Of a stretch of DNA of 64,000 nt, positions 1 through 11,800 are shown in pieces. Positions within the stretch are counted from its first letter, which is position 1, and the number at the start of each line of letters is the position of its first letter. Position numbers and translations under genes: made by a program. The stretch is from Paracoccaceae bacterium (GTDB taxonomy: Bacteria; Pseudomonadota; Alphaproteobacteria; Rhodobacterales; Rhodobacteraceae): contig JAWPMR010000001.1 of NCBI GenBank assembly GCA_033344815.1, positions 2,962,136 through 3,026,135 of the forward strand, in the 5' to 3' direction. The notes under the pieces are model-generated. The model was given only the letters and a program-made list of their open reading frames with translations. It was not told the origin of the DNA and did no database searches.

Positions 1-3000
1 ATCGCCCACAAGATTCACGCTATCAACCTTGTAAATGATCCCATTGGTGATCGCATCACCGCCGACAATCCCGGTATTCACAAACCCATAAACGTCATTG
101 CCTAGCTCAGCATTGACGGCTTCTACCAGCGCCGCGACGGCGGTACTTTCCGTTGCGTTCTCGACCTCGACAAGGCCCAGAACATCGGCGTCAATTTCCA
201 CGATCGCGGCGACTGCTTTCTCAAGTTGCCGCTGGAACTCCGCATCCGGAACGGTGTTGGCAAGCTCAGAGCCATCATCAAACCGCGTCAGATCATCCGC
301 ACCGCGTGGTTCGTTATTCGTATCCGTCTCAGTCGACCCATCATCCAGCGTGGTAAAGAAGTTCAACACATTGAGGCTGGCCACCTTGAAATTGCCACCC
401 ACATCCTCTGGCGTCTCGGGCCTTGCGTTGGTCTGAGTATAGGTGCCTTCCGGATTGTGGATGCGGAATTCGTCAAAACCATAGGCCACAACGCCCGTCA
501 CCGCCTCCAGAGTATCGCCCATCCGGAAACTGTCATTTGCGTCCAGCACCCCGTTGTTACCGTCCAGTATCTGCAGCGCATCGGGGTTCTGTTCCGTCAG
601 TCCATCATCCAGAACGATGGATTTCGCAGCGACCTCCTGCTGGTGCGCCGCGAACCCTGTCACATCAGGCGCGTTGTCTTGCGTGAATTGTGTAGGTCGT
701 CCGTCAGCGGAAACACTGTATTGACCAAATCGATCCAGGTTGAACATCTCCGAGATCGTCAGCGCACTAGTGAATTGCACCAACATGCCCTCGTAGGCTT
801 CGATGTTCGTGACGTAATCAAGATCATCATTGTCCGTCTCGATCGCTCCCATCGCGCCGAGGTCTACGAATGTCACGCTGGGCGCGTCATTGTCGCTGGA
901 AATCACGCCAATATTAGTGGCCACCACCCGCGTTTCGCCAAAGAATTCGTCAACCGTGCCGGTGACCGAAACCAGATCCCCAACGGTCAGACCTTCGGGC
1001 GCACCTGTGCTGAAAGTGCTCACAAAAAGCCCTTCGGACGTGCTCACATCCGCGTCCGTGTCTGCGTCTTCTTCCTGCACGAAGAAACCATTCAAGCCGC
1101 CGGTCAGAAACTCCGCCGTCACAATGGCTTCAATCGTGACCACTTGCCCTTCCAGGGCAGAGCCGTCATCAAGCCCGACCTTGGTCACGCCCGCAGACGA
1201 CCCTTGGATGTTATGGATGAATGTCACCACAGGCTCAGGCGGATCAACCTCAATCACATTAGTTTCACCCGGGGTCGCTTCCTGGGCCACAAAATCGCCT
1301 GACCCATCAGGACTGCGTGAATTGGACTGGGTATCTTTCAGCCCGTTCGCGTCCTCATTGTATTGCACCGTCTGGCCCAGTGCCGTCAGGAGCCCTGTGT
1401 CATCCGAGTCATTTGTATCATAAACGACAGCGTCGATCAGGTTTGTGGTGGTCGGCAGACCATCGACCAGATCGGCCGGGCTACCGGAATAAAGCGCGAC
1501 GGCATCAGCACCGTTTTGCAAACCATTGGACGTGAAGGCCTCAAGATCCACATTGGGCACATCTGCGGATCCGATCACGAAAAACCCGTTCTCATCCGTC
1601 GTCAGACCATCCAGAACAATCGTGTCATAAACGGTGTCATTGCTGCCATTGAAGAGCGCCACAAACAGACCATCCAGCGACGCGTTCCCCACACCGCCAT
1701 CATAAAGCTCAATGAATTCAGCAGTGTCCGTGCCGGGCGTATCCGCATCCACCTCATTGATGGTGAACACCGGGTCTGGGCCGACAAAACCCGTGCCATC
1801 AGCTTGTGTTCCCGGCGAGAACAAGGCCCCCGCCGCACCGGTGGCATCCGTGTGCGGAACAAAACCGCCGCTTGTGTCGGGGTCCCGCGTCAAAGACTGG
1901 TTGTTGCCCCCCTCACCGCCATAGCTGACCTCTGCGATCAGCGTGCCATCAGTGGCCGCAACAGTGATGGTATCACCGCCATTGTTGAGACCGAGCGCTC
2001 CGCTGGACGCCGTGAAGACCTGCGCGCCGCCGAAATCGCCCGTGGGTGTGCCGCCTCCAAAAACGACAAGCGCTGCGCCGGCCGCCAACATGGTGCCTTC
2101 TGCAAAGGTATGGCGCACCGTGAACCCATCGGAGATTGTGACACCGGATAGATCGGCATCGAAACCGCCCGTGTTCACAATCTCAACAAACTCATCTTGC
2201 GTCGCATCGCGCGTCCCGTCCCCATTGGCATCGCCGGTCAAATCGCCAGCGGGGTCCGCATTGATTTCGTTTATTGTCAAAACAGGGGTCGCAGTGGGCG
2301 GTGCCAAGAACGGATCTCCATTCACCTGCGTGCCCGGCGAGAAAACGGCGCCCGCGGCACCGGTTGCACCGGTGTGCTGCACAAAAGCTCCGGTGGAATC
2401 GGGATCGCGCGTCAGGGATTGGTCTGTACCGCCCTCACTGCCATAGGTAAATTCGGCGAGCGCATCGCCGTCAGCCGTCGCAAGCGTCACGCTATCCCCG
2501 CCATTGTTCAGCCCAAGCGCTCCCGTGGATGCCGTAAAGACCTGTGCGCCGCCAAAATCGCCCGTGGGCGTGCCGCCGCCAAAGACCACAAGTGCCGCGC
2601 CCGCCGCCAAGGTTGTCCCTTCTGCGAAGGTGTGGCGCACCCCGAACCCGTCAGAAATCGTCATGCCGGAAAGGTCGGCTTCTGTGTCGCCCGTGTTCAC
2701 AATTTCGATGAACTCGTCTTGGGTTGCATCGCGCGCGCCATCACCGTTGGCATCGCCCAACGCCACCGAGGCATCAGGATCCGCAAGGACCTCGTTGATG
2801 ACAAGAGATGGCAGGACCGGCACAACCGTTCCAAACGATTGGCCTTCGTTCACCGCACCAGGCGTTGCGCCGAGGGGTCCCGCAAAGACGAAGTCACCCG
2901 CTTCTGATCCTGTCCCTTGCCGTTGCAAAGACTGACCTACGGGTGTGTCGCCCGGCTCGGAAAAACCCACATCCGTCGATGTCAGCCCGACGGCAGGTCC

Positions 3001-3321
3001 ATCTGTGGCCGTAACGATACCTTCGTAGCTTAGAAATTCGACGACGGCCCCGGTGTTGTTTACCAATGCCATGCCGTCGGGCGACCCGTTTTGCAACCCG
3101 TTTGTCGGGAGCGATACCGTGACAAATCCGACACCCGCACCGGCATCCACAACGGTGAATGGGGACAGATCGATCGTTCTGTAGGTCGCACCGTTGCTGC
3201 CGTTGTAAAGCGTGATAGACCACCCCGTCAGATCAAAACCCGCGGGCGCTGCTATTTCAATGAATTCGCCAACATCCGCACCCGCGTTGTCATAATGGAA
3301 TTCGTTAATAAAAACTGACAT
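1..3321 (-). CDS. ExeM/NucH-family extracellular nuclease (3' end beyond window)
   Basis: The frame is open for 1107 codons from ATG 3319-3321 to the left edge, so the C-terminus is missing. The start MSVFINEFHYDNAG is the usual opening of this family: a lamin-tail (LTD) domain at residues ~1-110. Two nearly identical LTD domains follow (~172-345 and ~347-510, each with INE, DEFVEIVNTG and NQSLTRDPD-like motifs), then a fourth (~515-680). Next comes an OB-fold-like segment (~690-960), then the start of an endonuclease/exonuclease/phosphatase domain from ~975 (FKVASLNVLNFF, then DADVLGLVEVEN, whose Glu is a metal ligand in this fold). GGGGA lies 9 nt upstream of the start. Family members are secreted or surface DNases that release phosphate and nucleosides from extracellular DNA. 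No Sec signal is visible at the N-terminus, as is common when export uses a C-terminal type I signal, which cannot be seen here. The family call is strong; the substrate is inferred. Confidence 0.88.
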   Translation of the reverse strand, partial: MSVFINEFHYDNAGADVGEFIEIAAPAGFDLTGWSITLYNGSNGATYRTIDLSPFTVVDAGAGVGFVTVSLPTNGLQNGSPDGMALVNNTGAVVEFLSYEGIVTATDGPAVGLTSTDVGFSEPGDTPVGQSLQRQGTGSEAGDFVFAGPLGATPGAVNEGQSFGTVVPVLPSLVINEVLADPDASVALGDANGDGARDATQDEFIEIVNTGDTEADLSGMTISDGFGVRHTFAEGTTLAAGAALVVFGGGTPTGDFGGAQVFTASTGALGLNNGGDSVTLATADGDALAEFTYGSEGGTDQSLTRDPDSTGAFVQHTGATGAAGAVFSPGTQVNGDPFLAPPTATPVLTINEINADPAGDLTGDANGDGTRDATQDEFVEIVNTGGFDADLSGVTISDGFTVRHTFAEGTMLAAGAALVVFGGGTPTGDFGGAQVFTASSGALGLNNGGDTITVAATDGTLIAEVSYGGEGGNNQSLTRDPDTSGGFVPHTDATGAAGALFSPGTQADGTGFVGPDPVFTINEVDADTPGTDTAEFIELYDGGVGNASLDGLFVALFNGSNDTVYDTIVLDGLTTDENGFFVIGSADVPNVDLEAFTSNGLQNGADAVALYSGSPADLVDGLPTTTNLIDAVVYDTNDSDDTGLLTALGQTVQYNEDANGLKDTQSNSRSPDGSGDFVAQEATPGETNVIEVDPPEPVVTFIHNIQGSSAGVTKVGLDDGSALEGQVVTIEAIVTAEFLTGGLNGFFVQEEDADTDADVSTSEGLFVSTFSTGAPEGLTVGDLVSVTGTVDEFFGETRVVATNIGVISSDNDAPSVTFVDLGAMGAIETDNDDLDYVTNIEAYEGMLVQFTSALTISEMFNLDRFGQYSVSADGRPTQFTQDNAPDVTGFAAHQQEVAAKSIVLDDGLTEQNPDALQILDGNNGVLDANDSFRMGDTLEAVTGVVAYGFDEFRIHNPEGTYTQTNARPETPEDVGGNFKVASLNVLNFFTTLDDGSTETDTNNEPRGADDLTRFDDGSELANTVPDAEFQRQLEKAVAAIVEIDADVLGLVEVENATESTAVAALVEAVNAELGNDVYGFVNTGIVGGDAITNGIIYKVDSVNLVGD

Positions 3322-4132
3322 TCAGATATCCCCACACTCGTTGATTGTTTGATGCGACGTGACCAGTTCAGACGCAAAGGCGCGCAGTTTTTCAACAATC
3401 GTATGTTCCAAAATGCCCCCTTGTCGCGTTTCCGTTTTTTAATATTCATTAACATTAACGCCAGAATCCAAGACTGCTACAGAAAGTTTTGTAAAAATGC
3501 TTTGTGCCGGGGGACTTGCCTTTTCGGCTCCGGATTCGAACAGAAATGTAACAAGAGCGCCATTTCTTGATCTGGTACCTCATCATGGATTTGGCGGTGT
3601 CGACCAGCAAATTTTCAACATTATTGTCTCCGGGAAGGGCTTTTCGGATATTCACCGGATAACCCCGAGCGCCCTTCCGGGTGGTCATGGGAGTACCACG
3701 CACGTCATAGGCTTGTGATTGTTCGCTGGTGAGCGCGGCAGGCAATGATGGTTCCAGAGGTGCGCCGCGTTTGATTTTCGCGAGGTTTGATCGGTATTGC
3801 TGCTTTGGTGTCGCCGCTCAAATTCACTTCTGCTATGTTCGCATCGCGATGTATACGACAGACCAGCCCAACAGAAAAATCCCCTAGCGGCACATCCCGA
3901 TGCCCGGCAAGTTCCTCTTGCGCCTGGCGTTGTAGACCCATGACCAATGCGCTGATGCGGAGCAACTCCTCGACAGCGTTAAGCGCTCGCCAAATGGCGA
4001 TTTCTTGGAGCCGGTTCTCCAGATCAACCTGCAATGCGTCCGCGTCCTAGGTGGTAAAGATCGCAAGCACTGGCTGTCTGCGGACAGGACAGACTTCGAG
4101 TCGCCTTCTGCCTGATGACATTCTTTGAATTA
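3322..4132. other. Non-coding / decayed stretch between nuclease gene and partition remnants
   Basis: No convincing intact gene. A minus-strand frame at 3705-4034 reads like old coding sequence (for example LQEIAIWRALNAVEELLRIS), but I do not recognise the family and it has no credible start or ribosome site. It lies immediately 3' of the repB-like remnant on the same strand and may be part of the same decayed plasmid locus. The nuclease promoter should lie in the first ~150 bases. Confidence 0.4.
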
Positions 4133-4429
4133 TCAAATATTTTGAAAACTGGACGCTCTTGAGGTCCAATCGGCGCCGCTTGAACCTCCTCGAATGGGTG
4201 AGATTTGTCTGCGGTGCTCAATGCTGGCAACCAACTGCTGGAAATCGTCTTCCTGCTGCCAGCCCGCCAGCCTGTCGCTGGCGATAGCATCCTTGATCTG
4301 CGCCGGCTGAAGTTCCAGCGCACCCGTACCAGTGAGAATGCCCTGCGCTGGCGTGCCATGCGCGTCCTCGATGCGTTGCACCAAAGCGTCATTTACCGCA
4401 TTGGTGATTGCATCATGGCGGCTGTATCA
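4133..4429 (-). pseudogene. ParB/RepB-like plasmid partition protein remnant
   Basis: The minus-strand reading contains LELQPAQIKDAIASDRL, then DDFQQLVASIE and ISPI. This follows the pattern at the N-terminal ParB domain of RepB/ParB proteins, where a hydrophobic 'ELDPxxIxxSxxxDR' strand precedes 'F..L..SI...GQ..PI'. The frame starts after a stop at ~4430 and loses similarity straight after ISPI, so the DNA-binding HTH and the C-terminus are missing. A ParA-like remnant lies just upstream on the same strand, in the order expected for repAB. Assignment rests on motif resemblance only. Confidence 0.45.
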
Positions 4430-4541
4430 GACCTGCATAACCCCACGGCGCGCCTATCGATCGAGGTCGGCAATCTGTTCAGTGCCCTGTGTCATGTGCG
4501 CATAAATCATCTTCGGAACGGTCATTTCATCCCATGACCGA

Positions 4542-4883
4542 TCACAATAATGGCTTGAAAAAAATGAAGAATTCCAGTAGCCCGCCAATGCTAGAGACAT
4601 ATCTGGTCTCGATCGCCAGATCGATCCCATTCATGGAATGTGGAGAGAAAAGAATATCCGAGGCGCTCAAAACGTTCAACTACAACAGGGTGAAAGAAGG
4701 TTGGCGGTCGATCATGATCACCTCCTCCGTCTTATTCAAGATTGCCTCGAATGCATCCACGCTCGATTTACGCAATGCATCCCGCAGAACCTCAGCACCC
4801 GTCTTCGAAATATGCCACGCGCGCCACTTGATGTTCCCAACCCTCAAAACATGGTGTAACGGCACCCGCGATCTTTGCGACAT
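4542..4883 (-). pseudogene. ParA/RepA-like partition ATPase remnant
   Basis: The minus-strand frame reads DAFEAILNKTEEVIMIDRQP, then SFTLL, an in-frame TAG, then LNVLSASDILFSP. This matches the central part of ParA/RepA ATPases: the 'vvIDxpPsl' Walker-B-type strand followed by 'LtLNaLxAsdxvlvP'. The TAG falls where Gln or Thr would be expected, so a single substitution is likely. The N-terminal deviant Walker A motif and the C-terminus are absent. The adjacent RepB-like piece supports an old repAB locus. I cannot tell whether the surrounding DNA is a plasmid or an integrated relic. Confidence 0.45.
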
Positions 4884-5834
4884 GAAATAGAGATTGTTGT
4901 CTCCGTTTTGGATGTTTCCATAGCGTGGATTTTCGGGTGGCCTTTTGCCCTGTAAATAACGTGCTTGGTCACAATACGCGGGCTATTCTTCCAAGGTGTT
5001 TTCGACCTCTTGTGATCTTGTGGTGACCGTCCCGGCATCGCGCAGCGCGAGAACTTAGCAAAAGTCGAAGATTTCGAGTATTCCGATTGGTAGAATTACG
5101 GAGCAATTCTCCCGATCGAAATATCCCTGATTTCCGCAAAGCTTTTGGTCACGATTTTTTTCGTATCAATGACTTGGGACCCAAAAGAGAAATAGGTATT
5201 TTGTGAAGTTCAAGACCGCCGAGTGGTAGCAGCCGCTTGTTTTTTGTCCTGACGTTTGCCTTGTCCTGCTTGATGACCTGTACCCTGCATGGGTGTGCAT
5301 TTGGTGCGCGACGGAGGTCAGCTGACGGGTTCAAATTCACGGTGCATCACCGCTTGTATGTGCTTTTCTGACAGTCGTGAGGCGAAACACTAGAGACTGT
5401 GGCACGAAAAAATGTCCTGTGAATAGGCGCTAATCCAGGGGTTGAACCAATCCATTGTTTTTGCATGAAAATGTCGAGAACGGCCCAAATCAGGCACGTC
5501 TACGCTACCGAGCGCAAATTTGGCGAAATAAATGAAACCTTTACGATTCGATTCCTGCGACTGCCGTTGAATGATGCATATCTGCAGTTGAAATTGCAAT
5601 TAAGCGGTGTTTTGCGCCGCACCGGTGTGGCCGCATATGCGTCAATAATCGCAAGCAAAAAATGGCTGTGTCTCAAGGTGATACGGTTGTGGACGCGAAA
5701 TAATTGTAAAAAATTCTTGCCTAATTTGTTCTAAAATTTTTACTATCACCAGATAGAAAACTCGAATTAGGGGCTTTTGCCCTGGGCTCATTGCAGCTCG
5801 ACATTTTGATTATTTATTTTGCTGGGGGGCACCA
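4884..5834. other. Intergenic region upstream of the giant repeat-protein gene
   Basis: No gene supported. The last ~150 bases are strongly AT-rich (around 5700-5760, runs such as aaaaattc and ctaaaattttta), unlike the flanking DNA, and probably contain the promoter of the gene at 5835. A purine-rich ctgggggg tract just before ATG 5835 is the likely ribosome site. No clear operator was identified. Confidence 0.4.
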
Positions 5835-8800
5835 ATGGTTGTTGCGCGCACGGACTCTGAATCTGTAAATGTTTTTGTTGAGGGGGATCAAACTAGGGTC
5901 CAGTTGCAGAGCCTGGATGGCGGAGGTTACGTCGCCGTATGGATGTCAACAGGTGAAAACGGCTTTGGCTTCAGCCTCTACAGTCAAGAGTACAACGATT
6001 TTGGCGAACGCATTGGGACACCGGCCGTTCTGAGATCGACAACTGTTGCAAACAGCGACAGTACCTCCGTTACAGGATTACAGTCAGGCGACTTTGCCGT
6101 GTCATGGCTAGAGGGTAGTGCGGTTTATTCAGGCGTGTTTGCGGCGGATGGGACGCCTCTGGTGGAGCCGGTCGTTGTGGCGAGCGGTATTTCAACCGGC
6201 TACAGCACTTCAACGCAGATTTTGCCCGACGGCTCCTTTCTGGTGACCTACAGCGGTTTCAACGCAGCGACGAGCACGTGGGACGTCAGCGCGCAGCGTT
6301 TGAATGCCGATGGAACGTTGAACGGTTCATCTTATGAATTGTCGCCCGCAGGCGCGACGCAGGAGTATTTGCCGGCCACGACGGTGCTGAACAATGGCGA
6401 CGTAGCAACGGCTTATTACGACGCCGATGCGCGCGTAAGCGTGGTGACGTCCAACGCCGATGGCTCAAGCATCAGCGCGCCAGTTCAGATCGCCCGCGTA
6501 AATTCGGTTTCTTTCGAGGCTCTTGATATCGTTGCGCTCGCAGGAGGCGGATATGTGGTCGTCTGGACGGAAAGCAACTCTGACGGGAGTGGCGTTGGCA
6601 TTGTGGCGCAGCTCTTTGATGCAGCGGGCAACACGGATGGCGCGCCCATCGACATCAATGAGGCGACGATCGGTTCACAAAACCAACCCGATGTGATTGC
6701 CACACCGGACGGTGGTTTTTTCGTGGTCTGGAGCAGTGTTTACAATGTAGCGGGGCAAGCGCCTTATGACATCGTGGGCCGCGGTTTTGGCGCCGATGGG
6801 ATTGCGAAATCCGGTGATATTGTTCTGAACGAAGGAGAGGCGGATTTTTCCGAATTCCCGTCGGTCACATTGCTCTCTAACGGCGCATATGTGGTGGCGT
6901 GGAATGTCGGCGGCGTGGCTGGTGATGGCTCGGGCGAGGGCGTTAAGCAACGTATCTTCTCGGAGGATGGCGTCATATTGAATATCCCGGAGTCCCCGGT
7001 GGTTGAAGGGCTGGCGCTGGAGCAAACCGTCTCTGAGGATGACGTGAATGGCGCAGGCGTTCTGTTGGATACCAACGGGGCGGCTGCGGTTTCCGGCCCG
7101 GCAGATTTCGATGGCGGGCGTCTTCTAGTGATGCGCAACGATCCTGATGATCCGGTGGGTGTGAACGACAATCAGGTGTTTAGCCGCGATCAGGATCAGG
7201 TCACAGTCAACAATCAAGGCACCGGAGCTGGCCAGATTGGAGTGTCTGGCACTGCAGTGACTTTTGGCGGCACCCAGATCGGGACCATCACAGGCGACGG
7301 CATTGCTGGTGCAAATCTGGAAATACAACTCAATGCCAACGCAACGCCGCAAGCGGTCGAGGCCTTGGTCGAAAACCTGCTTTATCGCAACGGGTCGGAT
7401 GATCCCGAAGAAAGCCTTGAGCTCTCCATTTTCCTTGAGTCTGGCGATGGCGCGTCATCTGCGCCGGTAACGATCACGATCAATGTGGAACCCGTCGTGG
7501 ATGCGCCGGAACCCATTGGGGTGGACCGTCAGGTCAACAGCTTTTTCAATAGCACGCAGGATGAAGTTGATATTGCCGCTCTCAATGATGGGGGATGGGT
7601 TGCGGTTTGGACGTCCGTGGGTCAGGACAGTATCCAAGGCTCCAACGATGGCATCATCCAGCAGCGTTTCAACGCCGATGGCGTGCCGATCGGACCAGAG
7701 GTTGTCGTCAACACGCAAACAGTGGGTGTGCAAAACGATCCCGCAGTCGCAGCGTTGACAGGCGGTGGCTGGGCGGTCAGTTGGTATGATCAGAACGACA
7801 GCCCAAACGGCTTTGTCAAAGCACAGATCTATGGGTCGGATGGCGCGCCGGTTGGCGGCGAAATCAATGTCCCTACCACGCTGTTTTCAACGCAATTCCA
7901 ACCCGATATCAGTTCTGATGGGGCAGGCGGGTTCTACGTAACCTGGTATGCGCAGTCCCAGACCACGGGGTCGACCGACATTCGCGTGCAGCGCTTTGAT
8001 GACACGGGTGCCAAGCAGGGCAATGAAATCACCGTAAACGCGGAAACCGACGGGACGCAGACCCAGCCCACCGTCGCTGCGCTTTCAGGCGGAGGTTTCG
8101 TTCTCAGCTGGTCTGATTTCAACAGTAACCTGGGCCCATCAACCAATATCACGGCGCGTGTTTTCGACAACAGCGGCAACCCCGTGTCCGGCGATATTGC
8201 GGTCAACACCAATCGCCCCAACGAGGAAACAGACAGTCAGATCACCGCCCTGACAGGGGGCGGATTCGTTGTGACGTGGACGGCGGCCTCGGCACAGGAT
8301 GGCAGCAGCAACGGTATTTTTGGCCAGATCTTTGACTCAAGCGGCGCGCCACAGGGCGGCGAGTTCCAGGTCAATGAATTCACCAGCAGCGACCAGAGTC
8401 AAAGTACGATTACTGCGCTTGATACCGGTGGGTTTGCAGTGGCCTGGCAGAGTTTCCAGAACAACAGCACCTATAATGTGTTTGTGCAGTTTTTCGGGGC
8501 TTCAGGCGAACGCATCGACAGCCAGATTTTGGTGAACAGCAATGTCGCCGGCAGTCAGACGGCGCCCACGATTTCGACACTGGCCAATGGCGATCTGGTT
8601 GTCGGCTGGGTGGATACGGGTGGACAGGATGGCAGCGGTTCAGGTGTATTCCAGCGCATCGTCGGCAACCCTGCGAACTATGCTACGGTGGAGTCCGCGC
8701 CGCAGTTGGCTATTGCAGAACTGCAACGTGAATTTGCTGAATCAGATGTGAACGGGGGCACCCAGAAACTGATGCCCGCCGTTGCGGTCGGGGATACAGA

Positions 8801-11800
8801 CAGCGCAGATTTTGATGGTGGCACATTCGTTGTGCTGCGTCTTGTCGACAATAACGTCGAGAACCAGTTTTCCAGCCCGGATGATGGCACGCAGGACCAG
8901 CTTGGCATCGCCAGTGAGGGCGGGATTTCCACGTCTGGCACGGCGGTTTCGTTCAACGGCACGCAGATCGGCGTGATCACCTCGGACGGGGCGGCGGGCG
9001 ATCTCGCGGTCGATCTGAACCAGAACGCCACACCGGCAGCGGTCGAGGCTCTGGCGCAGGCGGTCACGTACAGCAATCTGTCTGATGATCCGGCCGCACT
9101 GCGCGATTTCCGGGTGGTGCTGTCGGATGGCGATGGCGGTGTATCGATCCAGCAGATCGTACAGGTCACCGTGATCCCCGAAGCGGACGGCGCGGTACCG
9201 GTTGCGGACGAGGTTCAGAACAACACCTTTACAAATTCAACACAGCAGTTTTCCGACATCGCCGTTCTGAATGACGGTGGCTGGGTTGTGGTCTGGGAAA
9301 GCACGGGCCAGCAGAGCTCTGGCACCAGTGTGTACGCGCAGCGCTACAGCGCGGATGGCAGTGCTGTGGGCGAGGAATTCCTTGTGGATTCCAATCCGAT
9401 CAATTCCCAGTCTGAATCGGCCGTGACCGGCCTGAGCGACGGTGGTTTTGCGATCACTTGGTACGATTCCAATCAATCCGGCGTGCGGGTGCAACTGTAC
9501 AATACGGACGGCAGCACGCGCGGCGGCGAGACCGTAGTAGAAACGCAAATCAGTTCGACGCAGTCTCAACCTGCCATTGCGTCCTATGATGGTGGCTTTG
9601 CCATTGTCTGGGCCGACTTCGGATCGGTCAGTGGTGATATCAAACTGCAGCGTTTCGACAATAGCGGCAGCACGGTTGGTAGTGAAACACAGATCAACGA
9701 CATCACTGTATCCCGGCAGGACACCCCGCAGTTGGCAGCGGAAAGCGATGGATCCCTGCGCGTGGTCTGGACGGACCAGGGCGGCTCGGATGGCAATTTT
9801 TATGGCGTATATGCCCGTGACGTGGCCGCGGACAACACCCTTGGCGGTGCGCAGGAAGATCTCGTCAACACGTTCACGGCCAGCTTCCAATATGAACCCA
9901 CAATCGCGATCCTGAATGACGGTCGCAGTGTTGCGATCTGGCGCGACGATGCCGGGCTTGATGGGTCCGGATCTTCGATACAAGGGCAGGCTTTTGACGC
10001 CAGCGGTGCGCCCATTGGCGGCCAGTTTCTGGTCAATGAATTTGGTTTCAGCACGCAAAGTGCACCGGACATTGTAGCGCTTGCTGACGGTGGATTTGCC
10101 GTTGTCTACCAAAGCGCCGGCAGTCTGGATGGCAGCGGGACCGGTATCTTTGTGCAGGAGTACAAAGCAGATCTGTCGCGCCGGGACGGCGAGCAGCAGG
10201 TCAATGTGGAATTCAGTGGTACGCAGTATGCGCCAAGCATTGCCGCCACGGCGACGGGCTATGTGGTGACATGGTCTTCGCAGACGTCCCTCACCGCGGG
10301 CGATGGGTCAGGGATCGGCGTATTTTCACGCGTCTTTGGTGATAACACGACGCCGGTTCCGGCCAACGCATTGCCAGAACTGAGCGATCTTGAGGCCTCT
10401 GTGAGCGTCGCTTCGGACAACGCGGCAACACCAACGACCATACCTGCCCAGATCATCGACGATTCGATCCAGATCACCGATGCGGACAGCGGTTTCGCCA
10501 ATGGCTCTCTCGAGGTGATGCACGATGGCGATGGCACATCTGCCAGCGACCAACTGAGCATTCTGGATGGCAAGGGGATCACAACCTCCGGCAGCAATGT
10601 GCTCTTTGACGGGGTAGTGTTCGGCACGGTGCCAGGCAGCGAAGATGGCGTTAATGGTGCCGATCTGCGCATCAATTTCAATGCCAATGCAACACAGGAT
10701 GCGGTGCAGGCATTGGCCGAGCAGATCGGTTACAGTTCAACAAGTTATGCGTCATCCTCTTTGCGGGAAGTCACATTCCAGGTCACGGATGCAGGCGGTG
10801 CCACGAGCGCAGGGCAGACGATTTCCATTCGCCACCTGTCGTCCGTTTTCCCGGCTGCGATTGTCTTGACGGACAATACCAATGTCACCTTCGATGAGAG
10901 CGCTCTCAAGTCAGCGCCACAGATATTCGATGGTGCCTTTGATTTCGATTACTCAGAAAGTGACGGCTTTGATGGCGGGCTGGTTTCGGTCACAGCGATT
11001 TCTTTCCGGGCTGATTTTGGGCGCTTTGAAACCCTGTCTGTTGTTGATCAGGGTTCCGGGGCAGGTCAGATATCAGTCAGTGGCAATCAGGTCAGTTTTG
11101 AAGGTACCGTGATCGGCACGATTGATGGCACGCTGAACGGTGAGGCTGGCGCTGCGCTGCAAGTCAACCTTGGGACAGGCGCCACTGAGGATGCGGTTGA
11201 TGCATTGCTCGAAGCGCTTGCACTGCAGTACGCGTCGAATGAGCCGAGAGAGGCCAATGTGTACCGCTTCCGGGTCGAGGATGCTACCGGGCGACCGGCG
11301 ACTGCAGATGTGACCGTGACTGTTGTTCTTGAAGATGACGGGTCATTGCAACCTCTGGGCGATGAAGAGCAGGTCAACAGCTTTGTGGAAGGCGGGCAGG
11401 AACAGCCTGACGTCGCGGCCCTGACAGATGGGGGATATGTGGCCGTCTGGCAATCCAACAATCAGGACGGCACCTTCGAGTTTGATATTTATGCTCAGCG
11501 CTATGACGCGGATGGATCCCCCGTCGGTGGGGAGTTCCGGGTCAATGTTGCCGATCAGGGTTTTGGAACAAACAGTAACCCGACAGTATCAGGGTTGGAA
11601 AACGGTGGTTTCGCGGTTGCCTGGCAGAACAACAATGGCGAAATTTATGCGCGGACCTATGATTCCAGCGGTGCATCTTCGGGGGAGTTCATTGCCAATG
11701 ATCAGACCTCCTCGACGCAGAGCTTGCCGGACATTCAGGGCCTGTCGAACGGCAATATCCTGATCTCATGGCAGAGCGTGACCAGCGCAGGTGCCGGGGA

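Noticed and set aside
226-1302. Plus-strand open frame of 358 codons opposite the nuclease gene
   Set aside because: It is the complement of the minus-strand nuclease frame. Its translation is Arg/His-rich with no domain, a typical shadow of an Asp/Gly-rich gene.
5465-5734. 89-codon plus-strand frame just upstream of the giant gene
   Set aside because: No ribosome site, no domain, and its end lies in the AT-rich promoter-like tract. More likely untranslated upstream DNA.
5768-5784. GGGGC-TTTT-GCCC hairpin in the giant gene's leader as a riboswitch or terminator
   Set aside because: The stem is only four to five base pairs with no U-run and no conserved aptamer features.
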